64,000 nt of DNA from Athripsodes cinereus. Taxonomy: Eukaryota; Arthropoda; Insecta; Trichoptera; Leptoceridae. Positions within the stretch are counted from its first letter, which is position 1; each line of letters begins with the position of its first letter. Under the pieces are notes generated by a model. It ran no database searches and was not told the origin of the DNA. It saw only the letters and a list, made by a program, of their open reading frames with translations. The position numbers and the translations under genes are program-made. Of the stretch, positions 12,401-21,979 are shown piece by piece. The stretch lies in assembly GCA_947579605.1 (NCBI GenBank), contig OX388311.1, positions 23,500,951-23,564,950 on the forward strand, given 5' to 3'.

Positions 12401-12780
12401 TTCCTGGTATTAATCACATGGTAAAACTATGTAGAACAATGCAACTATTAATCACAAACGCTTCATAATATTTCCGAGAATTCATATCTCAGCTTAGTCT
12501 CTCCTCCTCTTAAAAGGAAATTAAAACTTAATTAACAAGTAATTATTATTACGTGATTTACAATACTTTACTGCATTTTATATTTTTCTAATTGAGATGT
12601 AGTGAGATAGTTTAACTATTTTGTTCCGGTTCACATAATGTGTAATCTACGGAGGTTAGTGTGTATACGTATCTATTCAAAACAAAAGTATTTAAGATAA
12701 GAACGCAGGTAATCATAACATCTAATTATATTGGAAGTCTTTTCGCAACGATTCGGAAGTAGATTTTTTTTTTACGTAAT
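9451..12780. other. AT-rich DNA containing the candidate promoter
   Basis: No coding exon or transposon could be supported. TATAAAAG at 10356 is described separately. Short open frames (for example around 9918-10127 and 10993-11202) have low-complexity AT-driven translations and no domain. Confidence 0.45.
10356..10387 (+). promoter_or_regulatory. Candidate TATA/initiator core promoter
   Basis: TATAAAAG (10356-10363) in a locally GC-richer context (GGGCG just upstream) is followed by CCAGT at 10383-10387, whose A lies 29 nt downstream of the first T. This is the usual spacing between a TATA box and an arthropod TCAGT-type initiator. No convincing open reading frame follows, so it would drive a non-coding first exon, a long-range 5' exon of the MH2 gene at 36 kb, or nothing. 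Chance occurrence in AT-rich DNA is a serious alternative. Confidence 0.25.
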
Positions 12781-12785
12781 AGGTG

Positions 12786-13345
12786 CGAGAGTGAACGGTG
12801 CACTTCGATCTATTGTTAGCAATAGCAAAGTCTCGAACATGGCTGAAATGCTGGTGCACAACGCCATCCTCGTACCGACACTGATGTATGCAAGTGAAAC
12901 TTGGACATGGCTGAAGAAGGACGAGATTGGAATAAATGCAGTGGAGATGCGATCACTGAGAAGAATGGTAGGTAAAACATTGCGTGATAGAGTAAGAAAT
13001 GAGGATATTAGAAGAATGAGTGGATGCAAGAGGAGTGTTGTTGATAGAATGCGTTTGGTCATGTGGAGCGAATGGATGGTGTAAGATTGACGAAGAGGGT
13101 GTATTTATCTGAAAGAGAGGGTGTGAGAAAGCGCGGACGTCCAAGAACTACGTGGCTTAACCACGTGGATCAAATTCTCAAGGACGGTCGCGTGTTAAGT
13201 AAGAGGAATCGGCGTGCATGTATGAGAAACTGGATGAATGTAGAGGAAGCGAAAGAAGTATGTAAGGATAGAGCGACATGGCGTTCCGTTCTCTCTGCCT
13301 ACCCCACCTGGGATACGGCGTGAGGGTATAGTATAGTATAGTATT
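12786..13345 (+). pseudogene. C-terminal end of a LINE ORF2 (YPTWDTA family) with TATAG tail
   Basis: Frame 1 starts VNGALRSIVSNSKVSNMAEM, followed by LVPTLMYASETWTWLKKDE and MRSLRRMVGKTLRDR. After a frameshift near 13050 it continues VYLSEREGVRKRGRPRTTWL, then NRRACMRNWMNVEEAKEVCK, ending SAYPTWDTA plus TGA (13321-13323). This is the region after the reverse transcriptase of a common insect LINE. Compared with the - strand copy at 16106, about 19-20 nt encoding VNKLRW are missing between DRMR and FGHV/VMW, which explains the frameshift. The 3' tail is (TATAG)n at 13326-13343. Two shorter copies lie at 16066 and 19797, both minus. Confidence 0.82.
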
Positions 13346-14520
13346 TCAAAATCTTGATTTTGCTCAAAAGAGTTCAAATGACGACTACTTTCGTTCAAAA
13401 TTCATTCTTTAAGAAATAAAATTCGTTCATTCAAAGAGATTCTGCACCAACTGAGTCACCTCTGTCGTTCCTTTAGCTCCTACTTTATTATCATTTTAAA
13501 AAAAGATTTAATTAATTTCTTTTCCTGAAACTGATTAATCATGCAAATAAAATGTTCCTATCTATTTCGTCATAAAAAATATAGTTATTTGTATTTCGAT
13601 TGAGATTAATGAACGATTTAAATGATTGCAATGACTGCATCAAACGAATTCATACAATAGAAAGTTCGCTGATCATCCATCGATGACACAGTTTAAAATG
13701 AAACTTTAATTTATTATGAACACCGTTCGAAATCATGTGTTATAACAATATAACTAAAAGCTTACATAACATTGTCTGATGTACTCCGGCGCCAAAGGTT
13801 TACAAATATAAAACAAGATTGTGTTCCAGAGTGCAACGTATGTATTGAATTCACAAATGTAGGTGATCATTCACCACCATCGGAAATTCCTAACGGTTCT
13901 TAAAGGACACGGGAGTGAGTCGACTTTTGTATCGCGATAATAAATCCACAGTTCATTTTTTTCATGAAAAATTACCCCGGAAATCACCACTTATCATATA
14001 TAATCTTATTGCAATATCCCTTTTGAAAAATCGGCATCGTATTTCATACGAATTATTACTGTAGCACTTCACACATTATTTTCGTAACATATTTATGTGT
14101 CTACTCCTTGTGGATGCTCCGTTACAGTACCTACGTGTTATATCTTATTTATTTATCATACTCTTGTTATTATTATTATTACCGTTCAGGATCATTGGGC
14201 AACATTGATATAAGATAATAATAATATATCTAAGGGACGTATTATGCAATAAAATTTATGAAATACTAAATAACATTCAAGATATTTGTCTTCCATTCAT
14301 GTTTTATGAAAGTCTAGAAATTGATGTATTTTTTTATTGCTTTTGTGCCGTTTGCTGAAAAATATCCTTCTTCAATCTTTTTTATTTCTTATCCATACGT
14401 ATGTATATGTTTGAATTATCGCTTTGCAATAAACTTTCGAATATTTGCTAGGTTAAATATATTAAATAGGAAAAAATTAAGGAATATATATTTTTTAATG
14501 TTCCGCAATTTTTCAGTTAA
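13346..14520. other. AT-rich DNA, no gene recognised
   Basis: Includes a (TTA)n microsatellite near 14168-14180. No homologous repeat was noticed elsewhere in the window. Confidence 0.45.
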
Positions 14521-14531
14521 TAGATTTCCAT

Positions 14532-14667
14532 ATATGGACCAACTGAAGAGGGACATGAACTGTGGCTCATACGTGGAGCTGAAAAGACTGGCTGAGAATA
14601 GAGACGAATGGAGAGGAAAGACCAAGCTCGTTGCAGACCAATCCAATGGATTGTAACTCTTTATATA
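14532..14667 (+). mobile_element. 136-bp LINE 3' end with 11-bp target duplication
   Basis: TAGATTTCCAT at 14521-14531 is repeated at 14668-14678. Between them the frame reads MDQLKRDMNCGSYVELKRLA, then ENRDEWRGKTKLVADQSNGL and TAA (14654-14656). This is a LINE ORF2 C-terminus (D.L....G....LK.LA..R..W pattern). The insertion is extremely 5'-truncated, as expected for target-primed reverse transcription. A more decayed relative, YIDQVKKYMDYGT...KRLAEYRKD, lies on the - strand at 30876-31064. Confidence 0.75.
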
Positions 14668-14679
14668 TAGATTTCCATT

Positions 14680-15309
14680 ATGTGTTTATCTGTTATAAAC
14701 AAACGAATTGCAAGAAAACGAAAAATAGAAAACAATATTCCTAAATAAATTAAGTATCTACATTTTTATCCACAATCCTGTATATTAAGAAAAATTATGT
14801 TAATATTTCATTAAAAATATCATAAAATCTATGCATAATTGAAAATCAATACATCACCATTGGTTTTTGACAAAGTCATGTTACATAAATACTTATACAT
14901 AATATGTAATAAAATAAAAGTGCCGTTATGTTACATTGAATCTTCGTGTAAATCTTGATCCTGCTCTGCAAGAGTGAATTTGGGAGAGATCTGAGCCCCG
15001 TTGGTTGTACCAGGAAACCTCTCCCGCTGTGGAAAGGCATAAATATATCGCCAACAAGGAAGAAAAAGGATCCTGTTCGGGAGGAATGAACAAAAATAAC
15101 ACGCAAGAAAATAAAACACAGTCATCAGAGAAATCGCAAATCGTACTAAAGTACAGTTGGTTTTTGTTCAGTCATAATTTATTATTAATTCAACTGATGC
15201 GAGCAAATGGAATCATTTCCATGTAATAATAACAATAATCAGTTGTTCAAGGATCAATCGAAGTCAATTTATTTAATATTTAATTTAACAGAATAGGTGT
15301 TTATCCTGG
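14680..15309. other. AT-rich DNA, no gene recognised
   Basis: 14940-15130 is less AT-rich and open in three frames, but none shows a domain or a splice-bounded coding segment. It could be an old repeat fragment. Confidence 0.4.
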
Positions 15310-15514
15310 TAAAGTTTTCAAGTGTCCTGTAAAAGGCAGGTGTTCGAAAAAATAAGACATTTTACATCTTAAACTCAGCGATGAGGTTTGCCACCAATCC
15401 TGAATGTCTTGATTTTATATTGGCACGGAGAAGACAGGTTGCATGTTTCTTACATGCAGCTGTTTCTTATCCCAGTTATGGCATATGCCGTGATGATATA
15501 GGAGTATAGTAGTG
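15310..15514 (+). repeat. Family A repeat copy
   Basis: Well preserved: AGTGTCCTGTAAAAGGCAGG, CAGCGATGAGGTTTGCCACC, ATTGGCACGGAGAAGACAG, TTACATGCAGCTG and GCCGTGATGATATAG, followed by TATAGTAG. The first ~35 bp of the family is missing. Confidence 0.8.
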
Positions 15515-15636
15515 TTATCAAAATGTAAATAACATTCACTATATAGGTTGCAATATCAGTATTCTATCTAGTACGTGTGAGATAGAAATTGTACGCTGTA
15601 CCTATATTAGACACTCTTAATTGGGGAACTGGCCAG

Positions 15637-15835
15637 CAGGGCTACTCTTGACACAATCTAAATACGATCTTAATCTAGTCTTGATCATACGACGCACGAA
15701 GTGACTATTGGCCAAAAATACACACAAACCTATCGCGCGTTAGCGGTAGCGCGGTGTTTTTGAACATAATCCTTTCGTATAATCAAGATCGAGACTAGAT
15801 TAAGATCGTGTTTAGTTTTGTCAAGAGTAACCCTG
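15637..15835. mobile_element. CAGGG/CCCTG MITE, copy 1
   Basis: 199 bp with ends CAGGGCTACTCTTGACA and TGTCAAGAGTAACCCTG. The inverted repeat extends through ACGATCTTAATCTAGTCTTGATC, ~50 bp per arm. The centre holds GGCCAAAAATACACACAAACC and a GCGCGTTAGCGGTAGCGCGG hairpin. Flanks CAG and CCG would be a mutated 3-bp target duplication. No coding capacity. Confidence 0.85.
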
Positions 15836-16065
15836 CCGATCTTATTGTATGTTTGTAATTTACGTATTGTGTTGTCACTTGTCAGTTTTCTGTGAGTGTC
15901 TCTATAAAATAAAAATAAAATAAATTAAATATTATCCTATTTTAAATTATGGCCTAATTTTATCATTTTATAAATTTTGATTGTTATTTGTTACAAAATA
16001 TAAAACTTATCTCTTTTACAAATGACTTTGTATAACGGCATAGGTAAATTCTACGAATAATTATA

Positions 16066-16545
16066 TACTATACTATACTATACTATACTATACTATACTA
16101 TACCCTCACGCCATGTCCCAAGTGGGGTAGGCAGAGAGAACGGAACGCCAAACAGATCTATCTTTACACACTTCCTTCGCTTCCTCCACATTCATACAGT
16201 TCCTCATACACGCACGTCGGTTCCTCTTACTCAACACGCGGCCGTCCTTGAGAATTTGGTCCACGTGATCAAGCCACGTGGTTCTCGGACGCCCGCGTTT
16301 CCTCACACCCTTTCTTTCAGATAAGTATATCCTCTTTGTCATTCTTACCTCGTTCATTCGTTCAACATGACCAAACCACCGTAGTTTATTCACGCGCATT
16401 CTGTCCACAACAGTCTTCTTGCATCCGCTCATTCTTCTAATATCCTCATTCTTCACTCTATCACGCAGCGTTTTACCAACCATTCTTCTCAACGATCGCA
16501 TCTCTACTGCATTTACTCCACTTTCGTCTTTCTTCAACCACGCAT
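16066..16545 (-). pseudogene. C-terminal end of a LINE ORF2 (YPTWDTA family), frame intact
   Basis: Frame open from about 16540 down to a stop at 16106-16108: KKDESGVNAVEMRSLRRMVG, RVNKLRWFGHVERMNEVRMT, RKRGRPRTTWLDHVDQILKD, RNRRACMRNCMNVEEAKEVC, SAYPTWDMA. It keeps the RWFGHVERM block that the + strand copy at 12786 has lost. The 3' tail is (TATAC)n read on + as a run of TATAC units, 16065-16103. About 143 residues of a protein normally near 1000; 5'-truncated next to a poly-T run (16554-16566). Confidence 0.85.
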
Positions 16546-16828
16546 ATATTTAATGTTTTTTTTTTTGAAGGCGCTATACTTAGTCACGAGTTTTTTTTTA
16601 TTTCAATAGCATATAAAATAGAATACAAAGATATGAAGAAACAATAATTTGAAAGAGATTTATCATGAAGAAGGATGACACGCGATGAAGAAGTGAAAAC
16701 TGAAACCAGAAATAAGGAGGAACCAAACTTGGGAAACAAGTTTTTGTTGTCAGCCTCAAATAAAATAAAAAGTCGTTTTGTATAAAAATCTTACGCAATG
16801 ATGTTGTTCAACTTTTTGGTTTTATGTC

Positions 16829-17079
16829 GCAAGATAAAATGCATAAGTATATTTTGATTACGTTATATTTGGCCAAAAAGTGCACTGTGTGATTTTTTAT
16901 CCACAAGCTGGCTCTCTTTCACGAAACACTGTTTTTATGATATCAGAGCTTATTAGCAAGATCAAATGCATAAGTATATTTTGATTACGTTATATTTGGC
17001 CAAAAAGTGCACTGTGTGATTTTTTATCCACAAGCTGGCTCTCTTTCACGAAACACTGTTCTTATGATATCAGAGCTTT
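16829..17079. repeat. Recent 127-bp tandem duplication
   Basis: Unit 1 (16829-16955) and unit 2 (16956-17079) are nearly identical: GCAAGATAAAATGCATAAG versus GCAAGATCAAATGCATAAG, then TTGGCCAAAAAGTGCACTG, CCACAAGCTGGCTCTC and TATCAGAGCTT in both. I counted only two or three substitutions, so it is young or kept uniform. No coding frame spans it. Confidence 0.9.
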
Positions 17080-17198
17080 AGAAATATTGTTGGGAGCGGT
17101 GACTTGGTTTTCAATTTTCGTTATTCCATTTCTTCAAGTTATTTTGTAATCAATAATATCGTATAAAGATAATTTTTAAATAATTAATCGTGCCTTTT

Positions 17199-17360
17199 CG
17201 TGGAGTCTCCGGCAAAAATGATCTCCCACTCTTTTCTGCAAGTTTTCGATTATCCTGTAAAATTCACAAAATATAATGTTAAAGACATGTAATATCTACA
17301 GTTCAGCGATGAGCTATGACACCCATTCCGAATTTGTGGGGAATGCCGAGATGGTATGAA
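17199..17360 (+). repeat. Family A repeat copy with internal deletion
   Basis: CGTGGAGTCTCCGGCAAAAATG, CTCCCACTCTTTTCTGCAAG and TTCAGCGATGAGC are present. The central ~80 bp is missing and it resumes at TGTGGGGAATGCCGAGATGG. Confidence 0.65.
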
Positions 17361-17369
17361 TGAATGAAT

Positions 17370-17640
17370 AAATCGCGCCTCTGCGATTAACTCGTCCTCT
17401 GTATATTGATTTTATTTCATCATCATCATCATCATGTCAGCCTCCCTGCGTCCATTGTTGAACATAGGCCTCCCCCATTGATCTCCACAGCTCTCTATCC
17501 TGGGCAGACCGCATCCAGCCGACCCCTGCAACCCGTCTTATGTCGTCCGACCATCGTTGATTTTATTTAATATACCTTAATATGTTTTAATGTAAAATTG
17601 CTTGTAATCAATGTACAGTAAAATATAAATAAACACCAAA
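17370..17640 (+). mobile_element. LINE 3' end with terminal hairpin, split by an RTE insertion
   Basis: AAATCGCGCCTCTGCGATTAACTCGTCC (stem ATCGC/GCGAT) starts it. The RTE fragment at 17418-17556 interrupts it, and it resumes at AATATACC with GTAATCAATGTACAGTAAA and an A-rich TAAATAAA tail. It matches the 53526 copy on both sides of the insertion. Confidence 0.75.
17418..17556 (-). mobile_element. RTE-like LINE 3' end, nested, 12-bp target duplication
   Basis: On the - strand the frame reads RWSDDIRRVAGVGWMRSAQD, then RELWRSMGEAYVQQWTQGG and a stop, followed by an (ATG)n/(CAT)n tail at 17418-17436. This C-terminus and trinucleotide tail are characteristic of the RTE elements common in Lepidoptera. 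TTGATTTTATTT at 17406-17417 and 17557-17568 is the target-site duplication, proving insertion into the older LINE end. Confidence 0.88.
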
Positions 17641-18353
17641 TAAAGAAGATATATTTTAATTCTTGTAAATTTCTTCCAAAGATCATACATTAAAAGTTGG
17701 TACGCAATGACATGTCGAATTCATTCGATAAGTAATAATAAACCGATTCCGCATTGGGGGTATAATGATTACATACATTATACAGATAACAGGTATAAAA
17801 ATAGCGGGTACTGAAAGTACATACTCAAATATAGATGATGTAGGTAAGTATTTGAAAAGGGTATCGGGTATTGACTTACAGGTCAACAACTGCTCCATAC
17901 ATCATTACATCTGTATTTTGCTTTACAAATACACCCGTTGCATTATCGTGAATCGGTTATAATACCTACATATGTGTGTACCTACTTTGAACACTGTTAG
18001 ATTGTCCTGGGTCTGGGTGTTATATTATGTATGCGCTAAGTTTCTATAAATAAAGGCATTGTCGCATATCAGATGCATATATTGTTAAGAACTAGTTCAA
18101 TTTGTGTTCAGTGAAAAAACTATGTGACGTTACAATACCATCCGCAAATTTCAACCTATTTTTGTATGTTTTTTACATAGCGTTTCAAGTTACGTATTAA
18201 ATTATATTATTCCTTTCTGTTTTTCGTGTTACATTTTTGAATGGTATTTATAAGAAAATGATAATCAATTCCGCGACATACGGCATTTAAAATATTTATT
18301 AAATAGTTATGTGCATGCCACCTTTGCCGACACTTTTTATCATTATGCGTTTC

Positions 18354-18562
18354 GAAATAAATAAAACAAGCGTTTAATTTTACTATTGATTTATTCGATG
18401 AGAGAGACGTCTTTCGTCTTATAAGGACATTGGCAAGATTGACAATGTCCTTAAAAGACGAAAGACGACTCTCTCATCGAATATGTAAATCAATAGTAGA
18501 ATTAAACACTTGTTTTATTTATTTCGATATGGAATTCTACTACCTAAACACCGACACAGTGA
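18354..18562. mobile_element. Foldback MITE with a CACTGTG terminus, possibly Transib-like
   Basis: Long inverted repeat: GAAATAAATAAAACAAGCG, TTCGATGAGAGAGACGTC and TTTCGTCTTATAAGGACATTG on the left recur inverted on the right, with a short centre. The right end is TACCTAAACACCGACACAGTG, i.e. CACTGTGTCGGTGTTTAGG read inward. The left end lacks this terminal ~35 bp. A 12-bp direct repeat, ATTATGCGTTTC, flanks it (18342-18353 and 18563-18574). Fragments at 29436-29531 and 44002-44030 share its sequence. CACTGTG fits the CAC(A/T)(A/G)TG heptamer of Transib ends, but the flanking repeat is longer than Transib's 5 bp. Confidence 0.75.
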
Positions 18563-18574
18563 ATTATGCGTTTC

Positions 18575-20526
18575 ATATACATATATTGGTACTGAATTAA
18601 ATTTATTGTAGTTCGTTACGATTCAGAATGATTCTTATTTCTTTTTCTCTTTGTAAAAGAAAGTAATGTCCACTTACGCTTCCGCTCAATTTCAATTATA
18701 TTTTCAATAGACTACTTTTGAAGTATCATATGAAAAAAGTAAATACAGCAATACTATCGCTTAAGTGTTGAAAAAAGTAGCGTGCAAATAATATTTGAGC
18801 AATTGTGTAACATTATGTACGAAGTGTGAAATTATTAAATTACAACCACTTCAACACCTCTCCTTTGTAGTTTCCATACTAAAGGCTATGTACGTGATAT
18901 TATTTGTAACATATTATATCAGTTGGCAATCAATCAGTCAATATTGAAACCATAGAAAATCAAGAAAATGTACATCGAGAGATTGAATTAAATATCTGTC
19001 AAATAAATTAATAAACTATTTCAAAATCAATACATAATAGAAATTATTAAATTTTATATCTTTAGGTACACTTTAAAATCTTTTATTCTTGTAGCCGGGG
19101 TGAAAATCCTATTAGACATCTTAGATAACTTAATTTAAATTATAAGTGCAATCAAATCGAATAGTACCTACCTAGTGATCATATTTATTGGTGTTTTTTT
19201 TTTATAAATGGTGATTGTTTTAAGTTAAGAAGACAAGAAGTAGGTCCCTCAGTTAAAATGGCTCTGTTGATTATAAACGTTTTCTTTTATTTATAAGTAT
19301 CTTGTTAAGCATTGATTGGTTTATTTTATTTGTACACTGTTGGAAAGAGTTGTATATAGGTAACTATGAAACTAACGATATTGATAGTGCAATAAAAAAC
19401 CGTGAAATGTGAAATTTGATTAAGTGGTAATAAATCACCTAGGGCGCTATAATTACTGTTGGTTTCATTTCTAAAATTTCACAAATAAAAGTTAAAACTT
19501 GTGTTCTATGGTATATTATAAAATGAATTGACTCAAGCGTAGTTTTGCAATTTTTTTTTAAAGTATCCTTTCTGTGATAGACAGAGATGGTTAACGGCTA
19601 AGTCTGGTTTAAAGTAATGAAAATGTGTTTTAAATGTGAAACAAATGTGTGTTTTAATAAGTAAATAAAAATGTTCGATTAAATCGTGAGATACACATTT
19701 GGCCAATGATGATATAAAAAGATACGTGAATTTATTAAACTAATTATAAAGCTTAAGTTGATAATAATTATAATATTCCATGAAAAATAACCTATCTATC
19801 TATTCCCTCACGCCGTATCCCAAGTGGGGTAGGCAGATAGAACGGAACGATAAAATAAACTATTAGGAGTAAAACAAAAAAAAATCTTGTTTTTGCATAT
19901 CAATGCGGTTTCATTTAAAAACATGTTAGCAAATAGGTATCTTATGTATATGCACAAAACGCTGAATATAGGTACTCTATAAAATTACATACTAAATATT
20001 TATTATAAAATATTTTCATTGTTATATTTATCCAATACAATAAAAAAATACTTAGACAATTTGTCATGCTTCATCGCTGGATATAAGAATTATTATTAGT
20101 CAACAATAACAGAAAATAATGATTGATTTTGAAATTTAAGTCCATAATGCGCAATATAAAAATGAAATAAATTAAAAAATATTAACATTTACAAATTAAA
20201 TTTCTCAATGTATAAATTATTGCCTTAAATATCACAGAGGCGATAAATAAATCAAAATCATAGAAAACAATACGTCTTAATAATAATGTTACCATTACCA
20301 CATATTATTACAATGAATGCAATGATGTTAAAGAATTTCAAGAACGAAATATTTGTATGTAATGCAAGGTCACTCTTTCATCGCAATAAATGGGTGTGAA
20401 TCGTAACAAATTTACCTCTCACTTACTCAATAATTATTCATGTCGAACTATTTTAATTTCTAAATTAAAAATTTAATCTGTTTAGGTGGTTAAATATCCC
20501 AATCTGTCTGTTTGCTTTCAAATCTG
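18575..20526. other. AT-rich DNA, one LINE tail, no gene recognised
   Basis: Apart from the LINE end at 19797-19850 nothing could be supported. Confidence 0.45.
19797..19850 (-). pseudogene. Last ~50 bp of a YPTWDTA-family LINE
   Basis: CCCTCACGCCGTATCCCAAG and TGGGGTAGGCAGATAGAACGG match the extreme 3' end of the copies at 12786 and 16066 (encodes the Y-P-T-W-D-T-A region in reverse, though with substitutions). A short CTATCTATT tail precedes it on +. Confidence 0.75.
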
Positions 20527-20737
20527 CAGGGCTACTCTTGACAAAACTAAACACGATCTTAATCTAGTCTTGATCTTGTTCATACGACACACGAAGTGAC
20601 TACTGGCCAAAAATACACCCAAACCGATCACGCGTTAGCGGTAGCGCGGTGTTTTGGACCATAGTCCCTTCGTGCGTCGTATGATCAAGATTAAGACTAG
20701 ATTAAGATCGTGTTTAGTTTTGTCAAGAGTAACCCTG
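20527..20737. mobile_element. CAGGG/CCCTG MITE, copy 2, with CTG target duplication
   Basis: 211 bp with ends CAGGGCTACTCTTGACAAAA and TTTTGTCAAGAGTAACCCTG, flanked by CTG at 20524-20526 and 20738-20740. It closely matches the copy at 15637, including GGCCAAAAATACACCCAAACC and the GCGTTAGCGGTAGCGCGG centre. The open frame beginning inside it at 20654 is a by-product. Confidence 0.88.
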
Positions 20738-21212
20738 CTGTCCCGTAAAGTAAGTGTAACAAAATATTACATAAACGACGATCATCATGCATTAATAAAT
20801 TTATGTATTAGCTGTGCCACACATCCTAAGCTTCTTGCGATTTTGTAGTACGAAGAAGTCCTGTAGGTATATAAATAATACGCAGTGAATTCATTGGTTA
20901 TCTAACTTTGGGAAAATCTCTATATGGTGTAGATGGACATTAACCCGTGTAATTTGAAGTCGTGTTTTTTTTTGTTAAAGTTCTTTAACTATCCTTGTAT
21001 GAAGAGATGAAAGCTAAGAGGGGTAGAAAAATATAGTAGGTAATAATAATAATAACTAGACAATATAATAATGCGCCGTTTTGTGGAATAAATTCACTTC
21101 AAGGGCACATCCTAAATATTGTGTTCAAACCCGTGACTTAAGCTCAATACATATGTATTTATAAGCATATCATAAAACTAAACATATATAAAAAACTATA
21201 ACTATAAAATCC

Positions 21213-21354
21213 GGGTTAGTTGGAAGACATCGCATTTTAGCGATATACTCGCCCTCTTTACATTGAATTGTATAATTGATATTTTCTATGATAAATGTTT
21301 TAATTTGTATTATTGTAAACAATGTTCAGTGAAGAATAAAATAAATAAATAAAT
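21213..21354 (+). mobile_element. LINE 3' end with terminal hairpin
   Basis: GGGTTAGTTGGAAGACATCGC, loop ATTTTA, GCGAT (stem ATCGC/GCGAT), ACTCGCCCTC, then 3' UTR and AATAAAATAAATAAATAAA tail. Same family as 53526 and 39077. Confidence 0.75.
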
Positions 21355-21798
21355 TGTACAATTTATATGATATGCCAAACAAGTGTATTTTTAATCGACT
21401 CTTGAACAGAGCAAGAGACTATGTCTTACGCACTTGTTCAGGAAGATCGTTCCACATGGATTGTCCAGATGATTGAAGGCTCGAAATGAATATTTAGGCC
21501 TCATGTATTCGATTGTGAGTTGTAATAATTTAATTTTGTATTGACGCAAAATTATGTTTCATAATAATAAATATTATTAATGAATCTCTTTTACTCGTCA
21601 TGATGAAAATGTAAACATTAAGAAGTAATCAACCTTCAAGCAAAATAATACATATGTACATAGAAATGTCATGAGCTCTAACGAGCATAATATCATTTAA
21701 TCATATAAGTAATAGAGAGTCTTTGTAAAAAAACACCCATGTATATGCAATACCTAATCATGTTTTCATCATTTAAATTATATAGCCTTCATTATTGA

Positions 21799-21977
21799 GT
21801 TCGTCGGTAGCCTGGAGGTAGAGTATCGGTCTCATGAATAAGGGGTCCGGGGTTCGATACCAGGTGCCGGCAAACTCCCCTTTCACGACACAAGCTTTTA
21901 ATAGCTTACTGTGAAAGGTGTATAAGGTTGTATTTGGGTTTATAACAAAACCCAGATAGGTATATCTTTTTTTTTTT
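21799..21977 (+). mobile_element. tRNA-derived SINE
   Basis: The head (21803-21872) is tRNA-like: 5' GTCGGTA pairs with 3' TGCCGGC over 7 bp including wobbles. A box: TAGCCTGGAGGTAGAG; B box: GGTTCGATACC (21851-21861). The anticodon-loop position reads CTCATGA (CAT, Met-like), but the anticodon and D stems are broken, so it is not a working tRNA gene. The body contains a CCTTTCAC...GTGAAAGG hairpin and ends in a T-rich run near 21977. A fragment of the same head lies inverted at 58435-58487. Confidence 0.75.
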
Positions 21978-21979
21978 AA

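Noticed and set aside
16065..16103. Tandem TATAC array as telomeric or satellite DNA
   Set aside because: It abuts the stop codon of a LINE ORF2 and is the element's 3' tail; insect telomeres are TTAGG.
21803..21872. Possible tRNA-Met gene
   Set aside because: The D and anticodon stems do not pair, no T-run terminator follows directly, and a second truncated head occurs at 58435, so it is a SINE.
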